64,000 nucleotides of DNA from an uncultured Veillonellaceae bacterium (GTDB lineage: Bacteria > Bacillota > Negativicutes > Veillonellales > Negativicoccaceae): positions 1 through 64,000 of the forward strand of contig CAMCNU010000001.1 in NCBI GenBank assembly GCA_945876385.1, given 5' to 3'. Under the pieces are notes generated by a model, which made no database searches, was not told the origin of the DNA, and saw nothing but the letters and a program-made list of their open reading frames with translations. Positions 54,538-62,855 of the stretch are shown one piece after another (position 1 is the first letter of the stretch; each line of letters opens with the position of its first letter). Position numbers and translations under genes: made by a program.

Positions 54538-55464
54538 ATGGATATAGAGCAAGCGGGGAAAAAAGTGTATGTCGGCGGGCAGGCGGTCATTGAAGGGGTC
54601 ATGATGCGCGGGCCGGAATATGTCGCAACGGCGGTACGCGAACCGGGCGGCGGCATTGTCGTCAAGAAAACGAAGCTGCAGAGCGTTTCCAATCGGTTTC
54701 CGATTCTGAAGAAACCGATGTTGCGCGGTATGGTGGCACTATACGAGTCGCTTCTCATCGGGATGAAATCGCTGATGTTTTCGGCGCAGGCCGCGGGCGA
54801 AGAGGAAGAAGCGCTCAGTGACCGGGAAATCTATGTGACGATGGCGTTTTCGACAGTGTTTGCGATTGTGCTGTTCTTGGCGATTCCGACGTATGCGGTG
54901 AAATTTATACCGGGCCTGGACGGGCATCCGATTGTCATGAATTTGGCGGAAGGTGGTATTCGTCTTGTGATTTTTTTGGCGTATTTATACGGCATTTCGC
55001 TCACGAAAGATATCCAACGTGTATTTGAATATCACGGGGCGGAACATAAGACGATTTTTTGTTATGAAAAAAATCTGCCGATGACCGTGGCCAATGTCCG
55101 CTGTCAGCCGCGATTGCATCCGCGGTGCGGGACGAATTTTTTGCTGATGGTCGTGGTCATCAGTATTTTTGTGTTTGCGTTTTTGGGCTGGCCGTCGCTG
55201 TGGGAGCGCATCGTGTCCCGGGTGCTCCTGATGCCGGTCGTAGCGGGGCTGGCGTATGAATGGATTCGCATGGCGGCGGAGACGACCAATCCGTTTTTGC
55301 AGGCGCTGGTGCGGCCGGGATTGTGGCTGCAACTGATAACCACCCGCGAGCCGCATGACGACCAAATCGAAGTAGCGATTCGCGCATTGGAAGAAGCCAA
55401 ACCGACAGAAGAAGCGACCGCAGAGTCGATGGAAGAAGTGACAGGCGCGTATGTGGCAGGATAA
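54538..55464 (+). CDS. DUF1385 membrane protein (YqhQ-like)
   Basis: 308 residues. [15 protein letters not shown] at the N-terminus, [16 protein letters not shown] with conserved His residues in the middle, and [14 protein letters not shown] are family marks. Four or so membrane segments (about 100-120, 140-158, 205-225, 230-250). The family lies near prfA/prmC in many Firmicutes; no proven function. The acidic C-terminal tail overlaps prfA by 14 bases. AAGGAG before the ATG. Confidence 0.92.
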   Translation: MDIEQAGKKVYVGGQAVIEGVMMRGPEYVATAVREPGGGIVVKKTKLQSVSNRFPILKKPMLRGMVALYESLLIGMKSLMFSAQAAGEEEEALSDREIYVTMAFSTVFAIVLFLAIPTYAVKFIPGLDGHPIVMNLAEGGIRLVIFLAYLYGISLTKDIQRVFEYHGAEHKTIFCYEKNLPMTVANVRCQPRLHPRCGTNFLLMVVVISIFVFAFLGWPSLWERIVSRVLLMPVVAGLAYEWIRMAAETTNPFLQALVRPGLWLQLITTREPHDDQIEVAIRALEEAKPTEEATAESMEEVTGAYVAG

Positions 55465-56524
55465 GTTACAGATTATTGAAGACACGTTTATGGATTTGGA
55501 GCAACAAATCAGCGATCCCGATGTGATTGCCAGGCAGGAGGAATGGCGGCGGCTCATGAAACGACATGCCGATTTGGCGGAGACGGTGCATGTGTATCGG
55601 GAGTATAAAAAAGTAGTAGCGGATGCGGCGGAAGCGGATGAGATTTTGCAGGATGCGGCGGCGGATGCGGATATGACCGCACTCGCCAAGGAGGAGCTCG
55701 CGGCGGCGAAAGCGCGGCGGGGCGAACTGGAAGATCGACTGAAAATCCTCTTGTTGCCGAAGGATCCTCTGGATGAGAAGGATGTCATCGTAGAAATTCG
55801 CGCAGGTGCCGGCGGCGAGGAGGCGGCGTTGTTTGCGGCGGATTTGTTGCGGATGTATACGCGTTTTGCCGAACGGCAAGGGTGGAAGCCGACCTTGATG
55901 GACAGCAACGGCACAGGGCTGGGCGGCTATCGGGAGGTCATCTTGAGTATCAGCGGTCACGGTGCGTTCTCGAAGTTGAAATACGAAAGCGGTGTGCATC
56001 GTGTCCAACGCGTCCCCGAGACGGAAAGTGCGGGGCGGGTGCATACGTCGACGGTGACGGTAGCGGTACTGCCGGAGGCGGATGAAGTGGAAGTCGAAGT
56101 CCGGCCGGGGGAGATTACGATTGATACGTATTGCGCCTCGGGGGCCGGCGGGCAATATGTCAATCGGACGGCGAGCGCGGTACGTATCACGCACCATCCG
56201 ACGGGGATTGTCGTGACCTGCCAGGATGAAAAAAGCCAGCTCAAAAACAAGGAGAAGGCGATGCGCGTGTTGCGTGCGCGCTTATTTGACAAGGCGGCGC
56301 AGGAAGCGCACGATAAAATGGCCGCCGATCGCAAGAGTCAAGTCGGTACGGGTGATCGGTCGGAACGGATTCGGACATATAATTTCCCGCAAGGACGAGT
56401 GACGGATCATCGCATCAATTTGACAATCTATCAATTGTTGCATGTACTGGACGGCGAGTTGGATGAATTACTGACCGGGCTGATTACGGCCGATCAGACG
56501 GAGAAATTGCAGGCGATGGCATGA
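55451..56524 (+). CDS. prfA: Peptide chain release factor 1
   Basis: 357 residues. Reads UAA/UAG stops. GGQ loop in [17 protein letters not shown], downstream [11 protein letters not shown], and the PxT-type codon-recognition region of RF1 ([13 protein letters not shown], where PET matches the P-x-T tripeptide). ATG 55451 inside yqhQ has no separate Shine-Dalgarno. The Gln of GGQ is methylated by PrmC, encoded next with an ATGA overlap. Confidence 0.96.
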   Translation: MWQDKLQIIEDTFMDLEQQISDPDVIARQEEWRRLMKRHADLAETVHVYREYKKVVADAAEADEILQDAAADADMTALAKEELAAAKARRGELEDRLKILLLPKDPLDEKDVIVEIRAGAGGEEAALFAADLLRMYTRFAERQGWKPTLMDSNGTGLGGYREVILSISGHGAFSKLKYESGVHRVQRVPETESAGRVHTSTVTVAVLPEADEVEVEVRPGEITIDTYCASGAGGQYVNRTASAVRITHHPTGIVVTCQDEKSQLKNKEKAMRVLRARLFDKAAQEAHDKMAADRKSQVGTGDRSERIRTYNFPQGRVTDHRINLTIYQLLHVLDGELDELLTGLITADQTEKLQAMA

Positions 56525-57375
56525 ATCGGACATGGGATTTGCGCAGTATGCTGAGTTGGATGACGGGATACTTGCAGGACAAACATATACCGGACGCTCG
56601 GCTGGAGGCGGAGCTGTTGTTGGCGCAGGCGGTCGGACAGGATCGCCTGTACTTGTATACGCATTATGATACGCCGCTGACGACTGCAGAGCTGGCCCGA
56701 TTGAAGTCGTGGCTGTTGCGGCGCGTCGCCGGAGAGTCGGCGGCGGTGATTTTCGGTGAAAAAGAGTTTATGGGGCTGCCGTTTCGGGTGACGGCCGATG
56801 TACTGATACCGCGCGGAGATACGGAAATCTTGGTGACGGAAGTATTGTCGCGTCGCGGCGATGCACCGCAGACCGTGCTGGATATCGGTACGGGAAGCGG
56901 TGCCATATTGGGGAGTTTGTTGCATTATCGTCCGCAGTGGCACGGTACGGCCGTCGATTGTTCACCCGCCGCGCTGGCGGTGGCGGCGGACAATTTTGCG
57001 GCGTTGGGTGTAGCGTCGCGTGCGGTTACCGAAGAGAGCGACCTGTTCAGTGCGGTGGTTGGCGAACGGTTTGATGTAGTCGTGTCGAATCCGCCGTATA
57101 TCCCGACAGGCGCCATCCCGACCTTGGCGCCGGAAGTGCGTCGTGAGCCGCATTCGGCATTGGACGGCGGCGCGGACGGACTGGATGTATTGCGGCGATT
57201 GGTACGGCAGGCGGCGGAGCATGTCGTCGCCGGCGGTCTCTGCGCTCTGGAAATCGGTTATGAGCAAGGACGGGCGGTACAGGCGCTCGTGCAGGCGGAC
57301 GAACGCTATACCGCACCGAAGGTGGTTCGAGATCTCGGCGGGCATGATCGGGTCGTCATATGGGAAGTGAAATGA
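56521..57375 (+). CDS. prmC: Release factor glutamine methyltransferase
   Basis: 284 residues. N-terminal helical domain, then a class I methyltransferase: [11 protein letters not shown] for SAM and catalytic VVSNPPYIP (NPPY binds the target Gln). Methylates the GGQ motif of RF1, its upstream neighbour. ATGA overlaps at both ends. Confidence 0.96.
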   Translation: MNRTWDLRSMLSWMTGYLQDKHIPDARLEAELLLAQAVGQDRLYLYTHYDTPLTTAELARLKSWLLRRVAGESAAVIFGEKEFMGLPFRVTADVLIPRGDTEILVTEVLSRRGDAPQTVLDIGTGSGAILGSLLHYRPQWHGTAVDCSPAALAVAADNFAALGVASRAVTEESDLFSAVVGERFDVVVSNPPYIPTGAIPTLAPEVRREPHSALDGGADGLDVLRRLVRQAAEHVVAGGLCALEIGYEQGRAVQALVQADERYTAPKVVRDLGGHDRVVIWEVK

Positions 57376-58403
57376 TGCATACAAAACGAGTGGTCGTCTC
57401 CACGCAGGTCACGGCGGAGGATGCAACTGTTCGATACGCGGCGGCGCTGCTGCGCGCCGGCGAATTGGTGGCGTTTCCGACGGAAACGGTCTACGGACTC
57501 GGTGCCGACGGACTGTCCGAGGCGGCGGCGCGTGCAGTCTATACGGCCAAGGGGCGGCCGAGTGACAATCCGCTGATTTTGCATGTCGACGGGCGGGAGA
57601 TGCTGACCGGCGTAGCGGCACAAGTCAGTACGCTGGAAGAACGGCTGATACATGATTTTTGGCCGGGCCCGCTGACACTGGTATTTCCGAAAACCGCAGC
57701 GGTACCGGAGTCGGTGACGGGCGGCGGCGATACGGTAGCGGTACGTTCGCCCCGTCATCCGGTCGCGTTGGCGCTGATTCGTGCGGCGGGAGTGCCGATT
57801 GCCGCGCCGAGCGCCAACCGTTCGGGGCGCCCGAGCCCGACGACGGCGGAGATGGTATGTCATGATTTGACGGGGCGCATTGCACTGGTGCTCGATGCCG
57901 GTCCCTGCACGGTCGGTGTGGAATCGACGGTCGCCGCGTGCAGCGACGGCCGCATTACGATTTATCGGCCGGGAGCGGTGACGGCGGAGATGCTGTCCGC
58001 ATACGGACCGGTGACGCTGGATCCCGCACTCTCGGGAGCGGGCATACCGAAAGCGCCGGGAATGAAGTATCGGCACTATTCCCCGCGTGTTCCGGTGACG
58101 ATTTGGCAGGGAGACGGTGCGGCGGTGGCCCGTTCGCTCAAGGCGCACTATCGCGGCGATTGCGGCTATTTTGTCAGTCGGGAGACCGCAGCGCTGTTGC
58201 CGCCGGAGGCGCACACGTTCATTTGGGGGGCGCGCGCGGATTGCCAAGCCATGGCACACGGCTTGTATGCGGCGCTGACCGTATTGGAACAATTGCCGAT
58301 TACGGAAATTTATGCGGAAGGAGTCGCCGCTCGTGAGCTCGGTGCGGCCATTATGAACCGGTTGGCGAAAGCGGCCGGCTATCATATCAAGGAGGTCAAG
58401 TAA
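57372..58403 (+). CDS. ywlC: L-threonylcarbamoyladenylate synthase (Sua5/YwlC)
   Basis: 343 residues. Makes threonylcarbamoyl-AMP for t6A37 of ANN-decoding tRNAs. YrdC domain: GELVAFPTETVYGLGAD, KGRPSDNPLILHV, WPGPLTLVF, SANRSGRPSPTTA. The C-terminal Sua5 domain (from about 225, PGMKYRHYSP) makes it the long two-domain form. Start ATG 57372 overlaps the prmC stop. Confidence 0.95.
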   Translation: MMHTKRVVVSTQVTAEDATVRYAAALLRAGELVAFPTETVYGLGADGLSEAAARAVYTAKGRPSDNPLILHVDGREMLTGVAAQVSTLEERLIHDFWPGPLTLVFPKTAAVPESVTGGGDTVAVRSPRHPVALALIRAAGVPIAAPSANRSGRPSPTTAEMVCHDLTGRIALVLDAGPCTVGVESTVAACSDGRITIYRPGAVTAEMLSAYGPVTLDPALSGAGIPKAPGMKYRHYSPRVPVTIWQGDGAAVARSLKAHYRGDCGYFVSRETAALLPPEAHTFIWGARADCQAMAHGLYAALTVLEQLPITEIYAEGVAARELGAAIMNRLAKAAGYHIKEVK

Positions 58404-58849
58404 TGCGGGTATTGTTTGTTTGTACGGGAAATACCTGTCGCAGTCCGATGGCGGAAGCGATTTTGAATCGGGAAATCGCCGCCCGCGGGCAGGAAGGATG
58501 GCTGGCGCTTTCCGCGGGACTGATGCCGGGCGTCGGGGCGCCCGCTGCGGCACATGCGCAGACGGTAATGCAGGCGCGCGGCGCGGATTTGCAAGCACAT
58601 CGTGCCCGTCGTCTGGCCGAGCCGTACGTCCAAGCGGCGGATCGGATTGTGGTCATGACGGCCGCGATGAAAGATGTCGTCACCGCCATGTACCCGAATG
58701 CCCGGGGCAAGGTACTGACGCTGGCGGAATGGGCCGGTGAAACGGGAGATATAGCGGATCCGTTCGGCGGTTCGCTCGAAGATTACGAACGCTGTGCGGA
58801 CGACATCGAACATAAGATTATGCACGCTTTGGACCGTGCGGAAAAATAA
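58403..58849 (+). CDS. Low-molecular-weight protein phosphatase (YwlE-like)
   Basis: 148 residues. P-loop CTGNTCRS (Cys7, Arg13) and the acid loop DPFGGS give the LMW phosphatase fold. In Bacillus the orthologue at this position (YwlE) is a protein-arginine phosphatase: Thr in the P-loop third position (CTGNTCR) favours phosphoarginine, as here. So arginine rather than tyrosine phosphatase is the better guess. AAGGAGG upstream; overlaps ywlC by one base. Confidence 0.9.
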   Translation: MRVLFVCTGNTCRSPMAEAILNREIAARGQEGWLALSAGLMPGVGAPAAAHAQTVMQARGADLQAHRARRLAEPYVQAADRIVVMTAAMKDVVTAMYPNARGKVLTLAEWAGETGDIADPFGGSLEDYERCADDIEHKIMHALDRAEK

Positions 58850-58862
58850 TCGTTCCGCACGG
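58834..58862 (+). other. Hairpin at the end of the phosphatase gene
   Basis: Perfect 9-bp stem CCGTGCGGA with TCCGCACGG, 11-base loop spanning the stop codon, no T-run. May attenuate or stabilise the transcript. Confidence 0.5.
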
Positions 58863-58872
58863 CTTCATCTTG

Positions 58873-58881
58873 TGGTACGAT
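58873..58881 (+). promoter_or_regulatory. Extended -10 promoter of rpiB operon
   Basis: TGGTACGAT (-10 at 58876-58881), 28 bases before rpiB; -35 poor. Confidence 0.5.
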
Positions 58882-58908
58882 ACAAAGAGAAGAAAAGGAG
58901 GCACAGGT

Positions 58909-59355
58909 ATGCGAATAGTGATTGGCAGTGATCACGGCGGATATCATTTGAAAGAAAGCATCCGCCTCGATTTGGAACAAAACGGGTATGAAGTCGTTGA
59001 TTGCGGAACCCACTCGACGGATTCCTGCGATTATCCGGATATTGCACGGGAAGTCACGGCGCAGGTCAATGCGGATGCAAAGACATTCGGGATACTGATT
59101 TGCGGTACGGGTATCGGCATCGGTATCGCAGCCAACAAGGTTCCCGGGATTCGGGCAGCGTTGTGTCACGATACATTTTCCGCCAAGGCGGCCCGCGCGC
59201 ATAATAACGCCAACATCCTGACCATGGGCGAACGGGTCATCGGACCGGGACTGGCCCTGGAAATCGTGCATGCGTTCTTGCAGGCGGAGTTCGAAGGCGG
59301 TCGGCACGAACGGCGTGTCCGGAAGATTGCCGAGCTGGAAGGAGAACGGTCATGA
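58909..59355 (+). CDS. rpiB: Ribose-5-phosphate isomerase B
   Basis: 148 residues from ATG 58909 after AAGGAGG. Interconverts ribose- and ribulose-5-phosphate. IGSDHGGYHLKE, ICGTGIGIGIAANKVPGIRAALCHD with the catalytic Cys, and NVLTMGERVIG-like NILTMGERVIGPGLA are diagnostic. ATGA overlap with the next gene. Confidence 0.96.
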   Translation: MRIVIGSDHGGYHLKESIRLDLEQNGYEVVDCGTHSTDSCDYPDIAREVTAQVNADAKTFGILICGTGIGIGIAANKVPGIRAALCHDTFSAKAARAHNNANILTMGERVIGPGLALEIVHAFLQAEFEGGRHERRVRKIAELEGERS

Positions 59356-59885
59356 GTATCGGGACGGAAACGGCTGCCGCACTGCGCGAACTGTGTGAAA
59401 CGGCGCAATTTGCACCCGGGCAGGTCATCGTCATCGGCGGCTCATCGAGTGAAATCGCCGGCGGTGTCATCGGTAAAAACAGCTCGATGGAAATCGGCAC
59501 GGAAGTCATTCGCGCCGCGATGGAAATCGCGCGGGAGTATCGGCTCGACTTGGCAATTCAGTGCTGTGAGCATTTGAATCGTGCGCTCGTCGTCGAACGG
59601 AATGCCGCCGCACGGTACGGTTGGGAAGAAGTATCCGTCGTGCCGTGGCTGCATGCGGGCGGGTCACTGGCGACCAACGCCATGGCGCTGTTTGACGATC
59701 CGGTGGTAGTGGAACGGGTGGCGGCACACGGCGGTTTGGATATCGGACAGACACTGATCGGGATGCATTTGCGGCGGGTGGCGGTACCGGTTCGCTTGAC
59801 GCAGCATCATATCGGACAGGCGACGGTCGTCGCGGCACGGACAAGACCGCCGCTCATCGGCGGCACGCGGGCGCATTACGAATGA
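59352..59885 (+). CDS. UPF0340/TIGR01440 family protein (YwlG-like)
   Basis: 177 residues. [49 protein letters not shown] and [13 protein letters not shown] define the family, which is restricted mainly to Firmicutes and lies between rpiB and glyA. No characterised biochemical function. Confidence 0.93.
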   Translation: MSIGTETAAALRELCETAQFAPGQVIVIGGSSSEIAGGVIGKNSSMEIGTEVIRAAMEIAREYRLDLAIQCCEHLNRALVVERNAAARYGWEEVSVVPWLHAGGSLATNAMALFDDPVVVERVAAHGGLDIGQTLIGMHLRRVAVPVRLTQHHIGQATVVAARTRPPLIGGTRAHYE

Positions 59886-59917
59886 GCCTGCAGTGCGGCG
59901 CAAAGAAAGGGGACAAC

Positions 59918-61156
59918 ATGAATACCATCCAACAACAAGATCCGGCACTGTACGAATACATGCAGTCGGAACAATTACGGCAGCAACACAAATTGGAAAT
60001 GATTGCTTCGGAAAACTTCGTCAGCAAGGCCGTGATGGAAGCGCAGGGAAGTGTCTTGACCAACAAATATGCGGAAGGATACCCCGGCAAACGCTATTAC
60101 GGCGGCTGTGAATTTGTCGATGAAGTGGAACGATTGGCACAAGACCGTGCCCGCGAATTGTTCGGTGCGGAGCATGTCAATGTTCAACCGCATTCCGGTT
60201 CACAGGCCAATTTTGCCGTATATTTTGCGCTGTTGCAGTACGGTGATACCATTATGGGGATGAATCTGGCGCACGGCGGCCACTTGACGCACGGCAGTCC
60301 GGTCAACGTGTCGGGGAGCTATTTCCGCATCGTGCCGTACGGGGTACAGGAAGGTACGGAGCGAATCGATTATGACGATATGGAGCGGATTGCGCAAGAA
60401 ATACGCCCGAAGCTGATTATCGGCGGCGGAAGTGCCTACTCGCGCATCATCGATTTTGAACGGATGGCGGCGATTGCGCACAGCGTGGATGCGATTTTCA
60501 TGGTAGATATGGCGCATATTGCCGGACTGGTCGCGGCCGGATTGCATCCGAATCCGGTGGACGTCGCGGACGTCGTCACCACGACGACACACAAAACACT
60601 GCGCGGACCGCGCGGCGGATTGATTATGTGCAAAGAAAAATATGCCAAAGCCATCGACAAGTCCATTTTCCCGGGGATTCAAGGCGGACCGTTGATGCAT
60701 GTAATTGCGGCGAAAGCGGTCGCCCTCGGTGAGGCGTTACAGCCGTCGTTCAAAGACTATGCGCGGAAGGTCGTTGCCAACGCCAAAGTCTTGGCCGAAG
60801 CGCTGGAGACGCACGGACTGCGCATCGTGACCGGCGGGACGGACAATCATCTCATGCTGGTGGATGTACACACCTCGCTGGGGATGACCGGCAAAGAGGC
60901 GGAACAGGTGTTGGACCGAATCGGAATTACCTGCAATAAGAATACGATTCCGTTTGAAACACAAAGCCCGTTTATCACGAGCGGCATTCGGCTGGGTACA
61001 CCGGCCTTGACGACGCGCGGCCTGGGTGAGGATGATTTCCGGGAGATCGCATCGATTATGGCAGATGTACTGCGTGCTCCGGCGGACGCGACCGTCGCAG
61101 CGGCGGCAAAAGAGCGGGTAGCGGCGTTGTGTCGGGCGTATCCGCTGTATGAATAA
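59918..61156 (+). CDS. glyA: Serine hydroxymethyltransferase
   Basis: 412 residues from ATG 59918 (AAAGGGG upstream). PLP enzyme converting serine and tetrahydrofolate to glycine and methylene-THF. [38 protein letters not shown] lysine in [13 protein letters not shown], and [15 protein letters not shown]. Full length. Confidence 0.97.
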   Translation: MNTIQQQDPALYEYMQSEQLRQQHKLEMIASENFVSKAVMEAQGSVLTNKYAEGYPGKRYYGGCEFVDEVERLAQDRARELFGAEHVNVQPHSGSQANFAVYFALLQYGDTIMGMNLAHGGHLTHGSPVNVSGSYFRIVPYGVQEGTERIDYDDMERIAQEIRPKLIIGGGSAYSRIIDFERMAAIAHSVDAIFMVDMAHIAGLVAAGLHPNPVDVADVVTTTTHKTLRGPRGGLIMCKEKYAKAIDKSIFPGIQGGPLMHVIAAKAVALGEALQPSFKDYARKVVANAKVLAEALETHGLRIVTGGTDNHLMLVDVHTSLGMTGKEAEQVLDRIGITCNKNTIPFETQSPFITSGIRLGTPALTTRGLGEDDFREIASIMADVLRAPADATVAAAAKERVAALCRAYPLYE

Positions 61157-61167
61157 GGAGGCTGGCA

Positions 61168-61794
61168 ATGAATATTCATGTATTGGATCATCCGTTAATT
61201 CAACACAAAATGACCCTGCTGCGGGCAAAGGAGACAAGCTCCAAAGATTTCCGTGAATTGCTCGAAGAAATCACCCTGTTGATGGGCTATGAAATTACTC
61301 GCGATTTACCGCTGGAAGATGTCGCGGTGACGACCCCTGTCGGTGAAACGGTCGGCAAGCGTGTAGCGGGGAAAAAGGTCGGCATTGTTCCGGTTCTGCG
61401 GGCGGGTCTCGGCATGGTCGGCGGCATGCTCAGCCTCATTCCGACGGCGCGGGTCGGACATGTCGGTCTGTATCGCGACCCGGCGACGTTGAAACCGGTC
61501 GAATACTACTGCAAATTGCCCTCGGATATTACCGAACGCGATTTTATTATCACCGATCCGATGTTGGCGACGGGCGGTTCGGCGGCGGCGGCGATTACGC
61601 TGCTCAAAGAAAAAGGCGCCAAATCGATTAAGCTGATGTGTATCGTGGCGGCGCCGGAAGGTGTGCGTGTCGTCAATGAATGCCATCCCGATGTGGAAAT
61701 CTATACGGCGGCACTCGATGACCACCTGAATGACCACGGATACATCGTGCCGGGCTTGGGAGATGCAGGCGATCGCATTTTCGGAACGAAGTAA
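61168..61794 (+). CDS. upp: Uracil phosphoribosyltransferase
   Basis: 208 residues. Salvages uracil to [22 protein letters not shown] loop [15 protein letters not shown], and C-terminal [13 protein letters not shown] for uracil. AAGGAGG upstream. Last gene of the cluster; glyA-upp order as in Bacillus. Confidence 0.97.
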   Translation: MNIHVLDHPLIQHKMTLLRAKETSSKDFRELLEEITLLMGYEITRDLPLEDVAVTTPVGETVGKRVAGKKVGIVPVLRAGLGMVGGMLSLIPTARVGHVGLYRDPATLKPVEYYCKLPSDITERDFIITDPMLATGGSAAAAITLLKEKGAKSIKLMCIVAAPEGVRVVNECHPDVEIYTAALDDHLNDHGYIVPGLGDAGDRIFGTK

Positions 61795-61815
61795 GCGTAG
61801 TACATACGACACAGT

Positions 61816-61858
61816 AAAAGAGTCTACGATACGGGTAACGTACGGTAGACTCTTTTTG
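61816..61858. terminator. Bidirectional terminator between upp and the RluA-family gene
   Basis: 12-bp stem AAAAGAGTCTAC (61816-61827) with GTAGACTCTTTT (61845-61856). T-run after it on both strands, so it serves the convergent genes upp and the minus-strand pseudouridine synthase. Confidence 0.9.
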
Positions 61859-61893
61859 TGTGTGACGAAACTCGTATGGAGTCAGGCGGACAC

Positions 61894-62772
61894 CTACAAT
61901 GCCAGTCGCGCAATCAGTGCTTGCATGTCAGCGGGGAGGGGGGCAGTCGCATGGAGCGGCAGACCGGTATACGGGTGCGTGAAGGTGAGCGCAAAGGCGT
62001 GCAGGGCCTGTCGTGCAATCAGGTCAAGGCGGCCGCCGTAGAGGTCGTCGCCTAAAAGCGGATAGCCTAGGTGGGCAAGATGCACGCGAATCTGGTGCGT
62101 ACGTCCGGTCGCCAACACGAGTTGCAAGCGGGAGGCGGACGGCCGGGCGGCGAGACGGCGAACATAGGTGCGTGCCGTCTGCCCACGCATCAGATGGACC
62201 TCGCGCTCGATGATACTCCCTTCTTTCCGTGCGATCGGCAGTCGAATGTCAGCCAGCGGCGCCGGGAAATATCCCGTGACGACCGCCTCGTAGTGACGTT
62301 CGAGACCGGCGAAGGCGCGTTGCATAAAATCGTGTTGCGCTTTAGCGCTGAGCGCGACGACGAGCAGGCCCGAGGTTTGTCTGTCCAGGCGGTGAATCGG
62401 GTGCGGGCGGGTTTGGCCGCGCGTGTCGTCCAAGTAGGCTTGCAGTGCATGTAACAGCGTATGCCGACGTTCCTGCGCGGTCGCGTGAGTCAGCATGCCG
62501 GCCGGTTTGTTGACAACTAAAAAATCGCTATCCTCATAGACAATATCGAGGGGGATTCGCCACGGGAGGAGCGGTTGCGGGTCGTCCCAGTTGAGGACGA
62601 CCGTGTCGCCGTGACCGACGATTGCATCCCATGTCACCGGCGTGCCGTTGCAGGTGATACGTGCGAGGCGACGCAGGCGGCGGCGTTGCGAAAGCGAATA
62701 GCCGCGTTTTTTTATCAGCCGCGAGAGGCGATGGCCCGCTTCATCGGCGGTAACAGTCCAAGTGATATGCAT
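61894..62772 (-). CDS. RluA-family rRNA/tRNA pseudouridine synthase
   Basis: 292 residues. N-terminal S4-like domain (GHRLSRLIKKRGYSLSQR, LARITCNG), then the synthase with VVNKPAGMLTHA, HRLDRQTSGLLVVA (catalytic Asp), ATGRTHQIRVHLAHLGYPLLGDDLYGG. RluD/RluC/YjbO types cannot be separated by eye. The ATG has no Shine-Dalgarno, and the -10 lies so close that the mRNA should start at the A of ATG. Confidence 0.92.
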   Translation of the reverse strand: MHITWTVTADEAGHRLSRLIKKRGYSLSQRRRLRRLARITCNGTPVTWDAIVGHGDTVVLNWDDPQPLLPWRIPLDIVYEDSDFLVVNKPAGMLTHATAQERRHTLLHALQAYLDDTRGQTRPHPIHRLDRQTSGLLVVALSAKAQHDFMQRAFAGLERHYEAVVTGYFPAPLADIRLPIARKEGSIIEREVHLMRGQTARTYVRRLAARPSASRLQLVLATGRTHQIRVHLAHLGYPLLGDDLYGGRLDLIARQALHAFALTFTHPYTGLPLHATAPLPADMQALIARLAL

Positions 62773-62778
62773 AGGTGT

Positions 62779-62808
62779 ATTGTACCGTACGGCGGTGCAA
62801 AATGGAAA
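62779..62808 (-). promoter_or_regulatory. Promoter of the RluA-family gene, predicted leaderless
   Basis: Minus strand: TACAAT (62784-62779) with weak TTTCCA (62808-62803) at 18 bp. The -10 end is seven bases from the A of the start codon at 62772. Confidence 0.5.
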
Positions 62809-62826
62809 TGCGGACAGCGGCGGGTA

Positions 62827-62835
62827 TGCTATAAT
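62827..62835 (+). promoter_or_regulatory. Extended -10 promoter of polA
   Basis: TGCTATAAT (-10 at 62830-62835), divergent to the RluA-family promoter; no clear -35. Confidence 0.65.
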
Positions 62836-62855
62836 GATAGCAATAAGGAGGAACT

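Noticed and set aside
62071-62454. 127-residue + strand frame in the RluA-family gene
   Set aside because: Shadow of a minus-strand gene with intact catalytic motif.
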